In this document: positions 1 through 5,400 of the stretch, in pieces
How positions within the stretch are numbered: the first letter of the stretch is position 1
How the letters are laid out: each line of letters starts with the position of its first letter
NCBI GenBank assembly: GCA_964469505.1
Contig: CAYXZO010000104.1
Coordinates: forward strand, 1-5,707
Length of the DNA stretch: 5,707 nucleotides
Direction: 5' to 3'
Origin: CAYXZO01 sp964469505
GTDB lineage: Bacteria > Fidelibacterota > UBA8477 > JABMPR01
Translations under genes and position numbers: made by a program
The notes under the pieces: generated by a model
What the model was told of the DNA's origin: nothing
Database searches by the model: none
Seen by the model: only the letters and a program-made list of their open reading frames with translations

Positions 1-2
1 GT

Positions 3-443
3 TGGTTGGCCATCCCCCATCATTTCCCTCAGGTCGAATTGGATGAATTCGTAATAATGCCCAATCATGTACATGGTATCATTGTTATAAAGAATGATAA
101 TCACAAGGCAACGGGAATAAATAAAACGACCCGGGTGAATGTTGTTGTAGGGGCGAAAAATCTTTCGCCCCTACAACAACGATCGCAAAAAACCAGGCCC
201 CCACGTGGTACGAGCAAAACCATCGGTTCCATTGTTCGTGGATTCAAAATCGGCGTTACCAAATGGGCGCGACAAAACAAGGTCGTTTATGATGTCTGGC
301 AACGTAATTATTACGAACACATCATCCATAACGTGGAGGAATTACGTAGAATACGGCAATATATCAGAAACAACCCTACTATGTGGGAATCCGATAACGA
401 AAACCCGGAGGTGACCGATAATATGTTCAGGATAATCCGGTAG
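3..443 (+). CDS. REP-associated tyrosine transposase (RAYT, Y1_Tnp/IS200-like), 5' end outside window
   Basis: This is a single-strand DNA nuclease of the Y1 HUH family, of the RAYT type that acts on REP palindromes. The frame is open to the left edge, so the gene starts upstream. By family length about 50-60 N-terminal residues are missing, and the in-frame TTG at 6 is not a believable start. Counting from the first in-frame codon at 3, residues 19-25 read MPNHVHG, giving the HUH metal-binding pair H22 and H24. Residues 98-106 contain WQRNYYEH, with the catalytic tyrosine expected to be Y103 or Y104. The tail RRIRQYIRNNP is typical of the family. Residues 47-59 (VVVGAKNLSPLQQ) are encoded by a perfect DNA palindrome (141-180). 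The stop TAG at 441-443 falls in a second palindrome. The family call is secure from motifs; present-day activity is inferred. Confidence 0.9.
   Translation, partial: WLAIPHHFPQVELDEFVIMPNHVHGIIVIKNDNHKATGINKTTRVNVVVGAKNLSPLQQRSQKTRPPRGTSKTIGSIVRGFKIGVTKWARQNKVVYDVWQRNYYEHIIHNVEELRRIRQYIRNNPTMWESDNENPEVTDNMFRIIR
141..180. repeat. REP-like perfect palindrome inside the RAYT coding sequence
   Basis: Two 18-bp arms (141-158 and 163-180) are exactly complementary around a 4-nt loop AATC. The left arm is GTTGTTGTAGGGGCGAAA. The inner 28 nt (147-174) begin with GTAG and end with CTAC, the tetranucleotide style recognised beside REP palindromes by RAYT proteins. The same 28 nt recur as the reverse complement at 440-467. 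The palindrome is in frame and is translated as part of the transposase. What is seen is the palindrome and its second copy; its role as a RAYT substrate is inferred from family biology. Confidence 0.88.
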
Positions 444-473
444 GGGCGAAAGATTTTTCGCCCCTACCGGATT
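434..473. repeat. REP-like perfect palindrome overlapping the RAYT stop codon
   Basis: Two 18-bp arms (434-451 and 456-473) pair perfectly around the loop GATT. The left arm is AATCCGGTAGGGGCGAAA. The core 440-467 is the exact reverse complement of the core at 147-174, while the outer arm bases differ from that copy but still pair. The GTAG at 440-443 supplies the transposase stop codon TAG. The right arm leads directly into the CCCTAC array. It could fold in RNA and affect the end of the RAYT transcript, but no T-run follows it, so I do not call a terminator. Confidence 0.88.
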
Positions 474-566
474 CCCCCCAACCCCTACCGGATTCCCCCC
501 AACCCCTACCGTCTCACCCCTGCCCCTACCGTATTCGTTCCTGTCCCTACCACATTCGCCCCTACA
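461..566. repeat. Array of degenerate CCCCTACC units (half-REP sites)
   Basis: Six units with CCCTAC at their head start at 461, 482, 503, 523, 544 and 559, spaced 21, 21, 20, 21 and 15 bases. The first two are identical 21-mers (CCCCTACCGG, ATT, six C, AA). Later ones diverge after CCCCTACC. On the minus strand each unit reads GTAGGG, the same tetranucleotide and G-run as the palindromes, so each looks like half of a REP. The last unit is preceded by TTCG, restoring a longer half-site, TTCGCCCCTAC (555-565). The array fills the space between the RAYT and the next gene and ends about 32 bases before the ATG of the GHL10 gene. Confidence 0.8.
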
Positions 567-597
567 TTTTTCATAAATCTGAGTTACCTTGTTATCA

Positions 598-1851
598 ATG
601 AGCCGGCATTTAATCACAAGGATTACCGTTATAATCCTGTGGGCGTCTGTTTTAATCGCGTCTCCTTCCCGAGAGATTCGCGGCTTATGGCTTACCACCT
701 ATTCCGGGTTAGACTGGCCCCACAGCACCAATCCCGCTGAGCAACGTCGGGAATTCATTACGCTGGTGGAAAGCCTGCAAACGGCCGGTATCAACACCAT
801 TTTCCTCCAGGTCCGCATGCGGGGCAACGCCATCTATCCCAACCCGTACGAGCCCTTTGCCGCTGAGTTCTCTGGCGAATTGGGCCGCGATCCCGGCTGG
901 GATCCCCTGGCTTTCGCCATTAAAGTGGCTCACCAACATGGTCTAGAATTGCACGCCTGGTTCAATGTCTATAAAGCCTGGTCCACTAAAGAGCTGCCGC
1001 CCCCAAGTGATCCACCCCATTTGCTACGTCAGCATCCAGATTGGCAAGCTGTAGGCGCCGACAGTGCCCAGGTGGCGGTGCGGGGGCTGTTTTTCTCCCC
1101 CGGCGTACCGGGCGTAAAGCGCCATCTGCTGCGCCAAATTGAGTATCTCTTGCGTCATTATGAACTGGACGGTTTGCATTTTGATTATATCCGATATCCC
1201 GCCTCCAGCTACTCCATCGATTCCATCAGTCTGGACCGCTACCAGGCTGCGCCGGTTCCACTTACAAAACGCCAATGGCAACGGGCACAAATCGATTCCT
1301 TCCTGGCCGCCGCTTCCCGGCTGGCCCGGAGCTTAAGGCCGAACATCCAGCTGTCCGCCGCTGTAATTGGATCGTACCAGCGCGGATGGGTCAGAAGCTG
1401 GAACGCCTACTACCATACCTGTCAGGATGTGCGAACCTGGCTCGTGAACGACTGGCTCGATTTCGTCGTGCCCATGATTTACTGGCGTACCGGGGCTGAT
1501 TCCAAGATTCCCTTCGATCAGCAGCTCTGGATCTGGACCCATGAGGTCGCCGATCCGCAACGGATCGCCGCGGGGATCGCCCTGTATAAATTCGCCGCCG
1601 ATCCGGCGGAGCTGACCACCCAGATCGCCCTGACTCGTGAGCTCCAAACTAAAGGCTTTGTCCTCTTTCGGGCCGCTTTTTTGGAACCTTCCCGACACAG
1701 CCAGATTTTGTTGAAAGCTTCACTGCCAGTCGGTTTTGCTATTTCTCAGCCAGTGTGCCGGCTGCACACCCCGCAAGGACCAGTGACCCCGATTCTCTAC
1801 CCTCTTAAACGGGCAATTACCTTCACTTTACCAGGAATTGAAAGTAATTGA
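598..1851 (+). CDS. Exported GHL10-family (DUF187) glycosyl-hydrolase-like protein
   Basis: This is a 417-residue predicted TIM-barrel protein of the glycosyl hydrolase-like 10 family (YngK-type). These are thought to act on cell-wall or other polysaccharides outside the cytoplasm; the exact substrate is unknown. Residues 1-22 form a signal peptide with basic start MSRHLITR, a hydrophobic core and likely cleavage near A21/S22, and no lipobox Cys. Family motifs follow in order: RGLWLTT (28-34), LQVRMRGNAIYP (70-81), HAWFNVYKAW (119-128), LDGLHFDYIRYP (190-201, with the conserved Asp195 region), VVPMIYW (290-296), IAAGIALY (323-330) and GFVLFRA (353-359). A short tail follows the barrel. I chose the ATG at 598 because it begins a clean signal peptide. 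A TTG at 589 is in frame and would add three residues; neither start has a clear Shine-Dalgarno. It follows the RAYT repeat array and appears to be transcribed alone. Confidence 0.88.
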   Translation: MSRHLITRITVIILWASVLIASPSREIRGLWLTTYSGLDWPHSTNPAEQRREFITLVESLQTAGINTIFLQVRMRGNAIYPNPYEPFAAEFSGELGRDPGWDPLAFAIKVAHQHGLELHAWFNVYKAWSTKELPPPSDPPHLLRQHPDWQAVGADSAQVAVRGLFFSPGVPGVKRHLLRQIEYLLRHYELDGLHFDYIRYPASSYSIDSISLDRYQAAPVPLTKRQWQRAQIDSFLAAASRLARSLRPNIQLSAAVIGSYQRGWVRSWNAYYHTCQDVRTWLVNDWLDFVVPMIYWRTGADSKIPFDQQLWIWTHEVADPQRIAAGIALYKFAADPAELTTQIALTRELQTKGFVLFRAAFLEPSRHSQILLKASLPVGFAISQPVCRLHTPQGPVTPILYPLKRAITFTLPGIESN

Positions 1852-1909
1852 ACCTCGTGTATAAACGCCACTGTTATGATGCCCCCTGAGCAGTGGGTTT
1901 GGTTGAACC

Positions 1910-2146
1910 CTATCCAGTCGGCTGAACGACAAATATTGACTTTTCCATGGCTAAGGTGTAACAGTACTTGTTCCCTGTCAAATAATACTCGAAATTCCAG
2001 ACGTGAAAGCCGTTAAACCTGGGGGTGTATTTCAGCCGGTGATTAGTCGGACAAACCAACCGTTGATTCGGTTTGTCCCAAGTATTCACCAAGGCGAAAA
2101 TCCCGAGCCCCATCAAGGAGGTGACGGTATTAGTCTTTATAACCAT
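1910..2146 (-). CDS. Doubtful small hypothetical protein
   Basis: A 78-residue frame starts at the ATG whose complement ends at 2146. I do not recognise it. In its favour, a hydrophobic stretch near the N-terminus (SLMGLGIFALV) could be a membrane or signal segment, and third codon positions are clearly GC-richer than the region as a whole (roughly 60% by hand count). Against it, there is no Shine-Dalgarno before the start. The start also lies only about 20 bases from the divergent YHS start, so the YHS promoter would have to lie inside this frame. It is more likely spurious or a gene remnant than a functional gene. Confidence 0.22.
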   Translation of the reverse strand: MVIKTNTVTSLMGLGIFALVNTWDKPNQRLVCPTNHRLKYTPRFNGFHVWNFEYYLTGNKYCYTLAMEKSIFVVQPTG

Positions 2147-2152
2147 CAATGC

Positions 2153-2158
2153 AAGGAG
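2153..2158 (+). promoter_or_regulatory. Ribosome binding site that sets the YHS start
   Basis: AAGGAG lies 8 bases before the ATG at 2167. It rules out the in-frame ATG at 2149, which would place this Shine-Dalgarno inside the coding sequence. Confidence 0.75.
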
Positions 2159-2166
2159 TAATAGCC

Positions 2167-2346
2167 ATGCAAGCTAGTTGTCCCGTATGTCACATGCCTG
2201 TGGAAGCTGAAACCGCGCCGGCCAAAACCGAATACGAAGGCCAGACCTACTATTTCTGTGGCTCAGCCTGCAAAGAATCCTTCGAAAAGGATCCGGGCAA
2301 GTTTGCCGGTGGTCATGGTGGACACGAACACCATCACCATCATTGA
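2167..2346 (+). CDS. YHS-domain metal-binding protein with His-rich tail
   Basis: This is a 59-residue protein that is almost entirely a YHS (TRASH-like) domain. C5 and C8 (CPVC) with the later YYFCGSACKESFEKDPGKF segment form the metal-coordinating core. Such domains occur alone or at the ends of copper P-type ATPases and metallochaperones and are thought to bind Cu, Fe or other soft metals. After the domain the chain ends GGHGGHEHHHHH, a natural histidine tail that probably adds metal-binding sites. There is no signal peptide, so it should be cytoplasmic. A good Shine-Dalgarno supports the ATG at 2167. The gene stands alone, with no ATPase or metal regulator beside it in this window, and is closed by a hairpin terminator. 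The specific metal cannot be told from sequence. Confidence 0.85.
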   Translation: MQASCPVCHMPVEAETAPAKTEYEGQTYYFCGSACKESFEKDPGKFAGGHGGHEHHHHH

Positions 2347-2355
2347 AGCTCACAG

Positions 2356-2370
2356 CTGAACCTCGTTCAG
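2356..2370 (+). repeat. Short hairpin after the YHS stop
   Basis: CTGAAC and GTTCAG pair around a 3-nt loop, followed by TTT. It sits directly before the larger terminator hairpin and may assist it or be an independent weak terminator. Confidence 0.4.
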
Positions 2371-2373
2371 TTT

Positions 2374-2409
2374 AGCCCCCGGGAGTTACAATCGACTTGC
2401 GGGGGCTTT
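2374..2409 (+). terminator. Likely intrinsic terminator of the YHS gene
   Basis: An 8-bp GC-rich stem, AGCCCCCG (2374-2381) with CGGGGGCT (2400-2407), encloses an 18-nt loop and is followed by a short T stretch (TTTCTGTAT). The loop is long and the T-run is weak, but position and stem strength fit termination between the YHS and thioesterase genes. Confidence 0.6.
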
Positions 2410-2497
2410 CTGTATCTTCAGACGTGGAGAGTGTTTTCACCGCTCTAAAGCCGATGTTTCCTTGAGCTGGATGGCATTTCCGACATCCTAGGTTTTT

Positions 2498-2508
2498 GTG
2501 AAATTCAC
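2498..2508. promoter_or_regulatory. Perfect 11-nt palindrome upstream of the thioesterase (possible operator)
   Basis: GTGAAATTCAC is a perfect palindrome around a central A, located 55 bases before the thioesterase ATG and just upstream of TATCTA (2525-2530), a possible -10 hexamer. The position would suit a repressor site. The regulator is unknown and the match could be chance. Confidence 0.25.
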
Positions 2509-2562
2509 CAGCAAACCGAAATTTTATCTATGAAACATGCTAACACGGGAGAAAGAGAGAAG

Positions 2563-3021
2563 ATGAGTGTTGAAGGTAAAGGTCACGTCCTGGAAAAAGT
2601 GCCAGAACATGGCGCCTGTTTTATCTGCGGTACTGAAAATCCCCGCAGTTTGGGCGTAACCTGGTACTGGAATCCCGCCGGGAAGGTTGTCGCGAAAATC
2701 ACTTTCACCCTCGCTCAGCAAGGTCCCCCTGGTCATGTTCACGGTGGAGCTTCCGCTGCGGTGCTGGACGAAGCTATGGGTACCGCCGTCTGGAAATCAG
2801 GCTATAACGTAGCTTCCGTCAATTTAAACATTGATTACCGCCGCCCTATCCCGTTGGATACGGAAGTTACCGTTGTGGCGAGAATGACCGATAAGGTGGG
2901 ACGCACATTGCGGGCCCGCGGCGAGATTCAGCTGCCCGATGGGACCGTAGCCGTGGTGGGGAGAGGGATTTACGTGGAGGCCCCCCACCTGTTTCAAGAA
3001 GGGCCGCTGAAAAAGAATTGA
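2563..3021 (+). CDS. PaaI-family hotdog-fold thioesterase
   Basis: This is a 152-residue 4HBT/PaaI-type acyl-CoA thioesterase, a cytoplasmic enzyme that hydrolyses acyl-CoA or aryl-CoA thioesters; the exact acyl group is unknown. The N-terminal segment has CFICGTENP (19-27), the Cys-x-x-Cys/Asn-Pro start common in this subfamily. The central hotdog helix carries HVHGGASAAVLDEAMG (58-73), with the conserved HGG and the Asp69/Glu70 pair expected to contribute the catalytic acid. DYRRPIPLDTEV (91-102) and the RARGEIQLPDG strands complete the fold. I chose the ATG at 2563 because a purine-rich Shine-Dalgarno (GGGAG at 2547-2551, then AGAGAG) precedes it. The in-frame ATG at 2530 lacks one and would add an unconserved 11-residue leader. 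The gene is monocistronic, and its stop is 24 bases from the end of the convergent nuclease gene. Confidence 0.88.
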   Translation: MSVEGKGHVLEKVPEHGACFICGTENPRSLGVTWYWNPAGKVVAKITFTLAQQGPPGHVHGGASAAVLDEAMGTAVWKSGYNVASVNLNIDYRRPIPLDTEVTVVARMTDKVGRTLRARGEIQLPDGTVAVVGRGIYVEAPHLFQEGPLKKN

Positions 3022-3045
3022 ATCTCTAAGCCACGGGCTGAAATG

Positions 3046-4794
3046 TTATTTGAGCAGCAAAATTCGGCGCGTGGTCACTCCTAGCGGCGTTTGTAGCCTC
3101 AGAAAATAGGGACCCGAAGCCAGCCCCCGCGACTTGAAGGTGAAATTCATCCGGCCCGGGGTGATTTCGCCCATGTAAAGGCTCTGCAATCGGCGCCCCC
3201 GTATATCGAACAATTCCAGTCGCACTTTACCTCTGAAGTCAAACTGTAGCACGATATGACCGGAATTATTGAAGGGATTGGGGTAGAACTCCATCAACAT
3301 GGGATTTACAGGAAAAACAGGGGTAATAGTAACTGGTTGCCCACTTTCCAATGAACCGGGAGTTGCCTGATCCGCCGCGTCCGTTGTGTAATCGCCGGGC
3401 AGGTTACCGATGCCCGTCCGGATTACCCGTTGATCAGCTGAGACCGCTATGGCAGTGTATTGACCGTCAATGGGATCCAGTGCCTCACCAGTTGCGCTCA
3501 GCAAACGGAACTGTTCAGATCCGTTTATTTTTGGGAAGGCCCCGCCGCTGTTGACGAACACCACCTCTGGTCCCCACTGCACGTACCAGAAATTGGTGAA
3601 CGATACCGAATCGGCGTCCCTGGCCACCACCAAGAAGCCCCCGGCGGGAACCACTGTTTCCTCAGGTAAAGTCAAAGACCAGCTGCTGTTGATTTGCTCC
3701 AAAACTGCTCCACTTAAATTCACCGCGGTGGTTGCGGGATTGTATAGCTCTACGAATTCATAGATATAATTGCCTGAACCGGGCGCGTCGGCGTACTCGG
3801 ATATGTATATGTGATTGGTGTCGACGGGCACAATTGCCTCTCCGCCGGTGAAGAACACCATGGCAGCTACCGGCAGGTGATCCGAGGCGGTGTACAGGGC
3901 GTCCGCCACGCTGTCGGGAACGCTGGCATTAGCGCCCCAGTTGACGCTGGAGCCGAAATGCTGGCCATCATTGCCGAAAGTGATGTAAGTGGAGTCCGGT
4001 ACTGCCACCGAGTCATTGTCCACAATGCCCTGGGAAACCAGAATGAAATCGAAACGGGTAGTCAAACCTCCAGCATAATAGCGCGTGCTGTGGGTGTGGA
4101 CTGCGGCAAAAGCGGAATTGTCATCCCATTCTCCCACCTGGCCGGTAGGGTCGTAGCACCGTCCGTCGTTATCTTCTTCACTGATGGTGAGATTCTGCCA
4201 GCCGGTTTCCGAAGCGTTCAACATGTTGAAATCGCCGGTGACGAAGAACCAGCTGCCACTGGGCAGGCTATTCAAATATTCCCGCAAAGCTTGGGTTTGA
4301 GCCGCCCGTACCGCCAGGTTCTCGCTATTATCACCGCTGGTGTTGGCTTTCAAATGCAGGCCGTACACCCGAAAAATGCGGCCGGTGCTCATATGTTGCA
4401 GCTTCACCTCTAAGGCATCCCGCAGGTAGGGGTTACTGGTGATATCCACCAGCCGATAAGCCAGCACCTGAAAGCTGTCCGCCCGAAAATAGAGGGCTAT
4501 ATCTTGCTGGGCTGTCTGGTCAATGAATACACCATCGTAAACGGTACCGTTATAATTCAATACGTGGTTAAGAAAGTTGGTGTAACCGGTATTGCCCACT
4601 ACCTCTTCACATACCAGTACATCGGGGTTCAGGCTTTGCAATACGATGCGAAAGTCATCCTCCCGCGAAGCGTCATCAGTGGGGTCCTGGCCGTACCATT
4701 CCAGGTTATAAGTGGCGATTTTAAAATTGGCGCCCGCCTGGAGTCCAACCCAGCACAGCACGAGCACCAGAAACAGTTTGAGTTTGTTGCTCAT
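3046..4794 (-). CDS. Secreted EEP-fold nuclease/phosphatase with lamin-tail domain and T9SS-type sorting tail
   Basis: This 582-residue exported enzyme starts with a signal peptide (residues 1-20, cleavage near A20). The endonuclease/exonuclease/phosphatase domain spans about 23-315 and keeps all family motifs: IATYNLEW (N30), CEE (E63 or E64), GLHLKA (H147), VTGDFNML (D188, N190), TRFDFIL (D249) and ASDHLPVA (D305, H306). It should therefore be an active metal-dependent phosphodiesterase, most likely an extracellular DNase or related hydrolase. A lamin-tail (LTD) beta-sandwich follows at about 328-460 (IYISEYAD, EFVELYNP). The last 80 residues form a sorting or FlgD-Ig-like domain: YPNPFN at 504-509, then LELFDIRGRRL, GPYFLRL and a basic end. 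A GGGAGG Shine-Dalgarno supports the start. The gene is convergent with the thioesterase. The substrate and the secretion machinery are inferred, since no T9SS gene is in the window. Confidence 0.9.
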   Translation of the reverse strand: MSNKLKLFLVLVLCWVGLQAGANFKIATYNLEWYGQDPTDDASREDDFRIVLQSLNPDVLVCEEVVGNTGYTNFLNHVLNYNGTVYDGVFIDQTAQQDIALYFRADSFQVLAYRLVDITSNPYLRDALEVKLQHMSTGRIFRVYGLHLKANTSGDNSENLAVRAAQTQALREYLNSLPSGSWFFVTGDFNMLNASETGWQNLTISEEDNDGRCYDPTGQVGEWDDNSAFAAVHTHSTRYYAGGLTTRFDFILVSQGIVDNDSVAVPDSTYITFGNDGQHFGSSVNWGANASVPDSVADALYTASDHLPVAAMVFFTGGEAIVPVDTNHIYISEYADAPGSGNYIYEFVELYNPATTAVNLSGAVLEQINSSWSLTLPEETVVPAGGFLVVARDADSVSFTNFWYVQWGPEVVFVNSGGAFPKINGSEQFRLLSATGEALDPIDGQYTAIAVSADQRVIRTGIGNLPGDYTTDAADQATPGSLESGQPVTITPVFPVNPMLMEFYPNPFNNSGHIVLQFDFRGKVRLELFDIRGRRLQSLYMGEITPGRMNFTFKSRGLASGPYFLRLQTPLGVTTRRILLLK

Positions 4795-4799
4795 CTATG

Positions 4800-4805
4800 C
4801 CTCCC
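4800..4805 (-). promoter_or_regulatory. Ribosome binding site of the EEP nuclease
   Basis: On the minus strand GGGAGG lies 5 bases before the ATG (4794-4792), fixing the start of the nuclease. Confidence 0.7.
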
Positions 4806-4971
4806 TGCCTTGGCAATTAGTTTAGTCAATAGAGCCATCCGACCAAAGCGGGAAAGGGGCTGGAAGAGTTTTTTTACTTTTTCTTTGTTTAAAGAAAGTG
4901 TCCTCCATGACGAGGTATAACGTCCCACCCCGCTCCATATGATGATGGGGGATTGTAGGAGCTGTAGAAAG
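4806..4971. other. Upstream region of the nuclease, no gene seen
   Basis: This stretch must hold the promoter of the minus-strand nuclease, but no hexamer pair stands out. It contains a T-rich tract and an A/T hairpin with 7-bp arms TTTCTTT/AAAGAAA (4880-4886 and 4891-4897, loop GTTT). The hairpin is not followed by a U-run on either strand. Confidence 0.4.
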
Positions 4972-5003
4972 CCTCTCGCAAAGATCGCAAAGTCCGCCAA
5001 GGA
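4972..5003 (+). repeat. Dispersed repeat copy 1 (CCTCTCGCAAAG...GCCAAG type)
   Basis: It begins CCTCTCGCAAAGATCGCAAAG and continues to GCCAAGGAG. It aligns base by base, with one single-base gap, to the copy at 5514-5545 (CCTCTCACAGAG...ACCAAG), with differences mostly A/G. The two are in the same orientation. Confidence 0.65.
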
Positions 5004-5024
5004 GAGAGGTGCAGGGTAGCTAGG

Positions 5025-5040
5025 TATCTATGTATCTATG
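5025..5040 (+). repeat. Two tandem copies of TATCTATG
   Basis: An exact 8-base unit occurs twice. It is preceded by AGG, so AGGTATCTA (5022-5030) occurs here, and its reverse complement TAGATACCT occurs at 5618-5626 on the other side of the repeat island. Confidence 0.6.
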
Positions 5041-5070
5041 GTAAAATCAATAAGTTAAGTGTAGGTATTT

Positions 5071-5099
5071 TCTTGGTGCTCTCCGTGGCTTTGTGAGAG
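5071..5099 (-). repeat. Dispersed repeat copy 2, inverted
   Basis: This 29-base segment starts TCTTGGTGCTCTC and ends TTTGTGAGAG. It matches the reverse complement of 5515-5543 at 25 of 29 positions, so copies 2 and 3 form an inverted pair around 415 bases of intervening sequence. Confidence 0.75.
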
Positions 5100-5109
5100 T
5101 TTTTAGCTG

Positions 5110-5400
5110 ATGGTCCTGGGAGGTTATGACCAGTTGGGCCGGTTTCCTCGTCCCAACCCGTTGCGGACCTGTTTTCGGATAAAAGAATGCCCGCAAGGTC
5201 CGAGTTTAGCGGGAACCGCGTTCGTACACGGTGGGCGCGTCCCGGCCGTGGTCAATCTTCCTTTATCCGCGGTGGCGGAAAGGCCTGATTTCGCACGTCG
5301 GAGTCCCGCTCCCTAACTATTGGTGTTGGTTCCACAAAACACCCTAAGACCATTGCGGGCAATTATTTTAAAAAGCTGTTCCGCCGTTGCGGTGAAGTGA
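5110..5400 (+). pseudogene. Interrupted reading frame or conserved repeat block of unknown nature
   Basis: From the ATG at 5110 a 68-codon frame runs to TAA (5314-5316). The same frame then continues open for 27 more codons to TGA (5398-5400). Conceptual peptides include GTAFVHGGRVPAVVNLPLSA and FARRSPAP before the stop, and LLVLVPQNTLRPLRAIILKS after it. The downstream part reads as a natural continuation, suggesting one longer ancestral frame with a single nonsense codon, or a multicopy non-coding element that happens to be open in this frame in many copies. The segment is more GC-rich than its flanks, has no Shine-Dalgarno of note, and lies between the inverted repeats 5071-5099 and 5515-5543. 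I have a vague impression of similar hypothetical peptides elsewhere but cannot confirm it. No function is assigned. Confidence 0.4.

Larger units (their letters stand above)
1852..2166. other. Spacer between GHL10 and YHS genes
   Basis: These 315 bases hold no confident gene. Visible items are a weak 9-bp inverted repeat GGACAAACC/GGTTTGTCC (2049-2057 and 2070-2078, 12-nt loop), a doubtful minus-strand ORF (1910-2146), and a TATAAC hexamer at 2138-2143 that could be a -10 element for the YHS gene. That hexamer has no matching -35. No terminator with a T-run is visible after the GHL10 stop. Confidence 0.5.

Noticed and set aside
461..566. CRISPR-like array (regular 21-base spacing)
   Set aside because: Units are contiguous and degenerate with no unique spacers of constant length, and no cas gene is present.
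342..698. Minus-strand frame with repeated VGVGGNP residues
   Set aside because: It reads through the CCCTAC array and overlaps both the RAYT and the GHL10 gene. The peptide repeat only reflects the DNA repeat.
1895..1910. GGGTTTGGTTGAACCC resembling a tRNA T-arm
   Set aside because: The loop does not fit the TTCRA pattern and no other tRNA arms are present nearby.
2115..2124. Perfect AAGGAGGTGA Shine-Dalgarno-like sequence on the plus strand
   Set aside because: No start codon with an open frame follows at a usable distance. The YHS gene has its own site at 2153-2158.
3022..3045. Possible bidirectional terminator between the convergent thioesterase and nuclease genes
   Set aside because: Only a 4-bp AGCC/GGCT stem is visible and no T-run follows on either strand.
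3811..4413. 200-residue plus-strand frame
   Set aside because: It is an antisense shadow of the nuclease gene, whose catalytic motifs are all on the minus strand.
4819..4846. Possible promoter of the nuclease on the minus strand (TTGGTC, 16 bases, TAAACT)
   Set aside because: Both hexamers match the sigma-70 consensus poorly, and promoter rules for this lineage are uncertain.
4791..5000. 69-residue minus-strand frame whose TGA overlaps the nuclease ATG (ATGA)
   Set aside because: The overlap suggests coupling, but the frame starts inside a dispersed repeat, has no recognisable domain or ribosome binding site, and the nuclease has its own good Shine-Dalgarno.
5300..5340. Integron attC-like core near CTAAC/GTTAG
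   Set aside because: The core GTTRRRY pattern and paired inner sites are not met, and no integrase is present.
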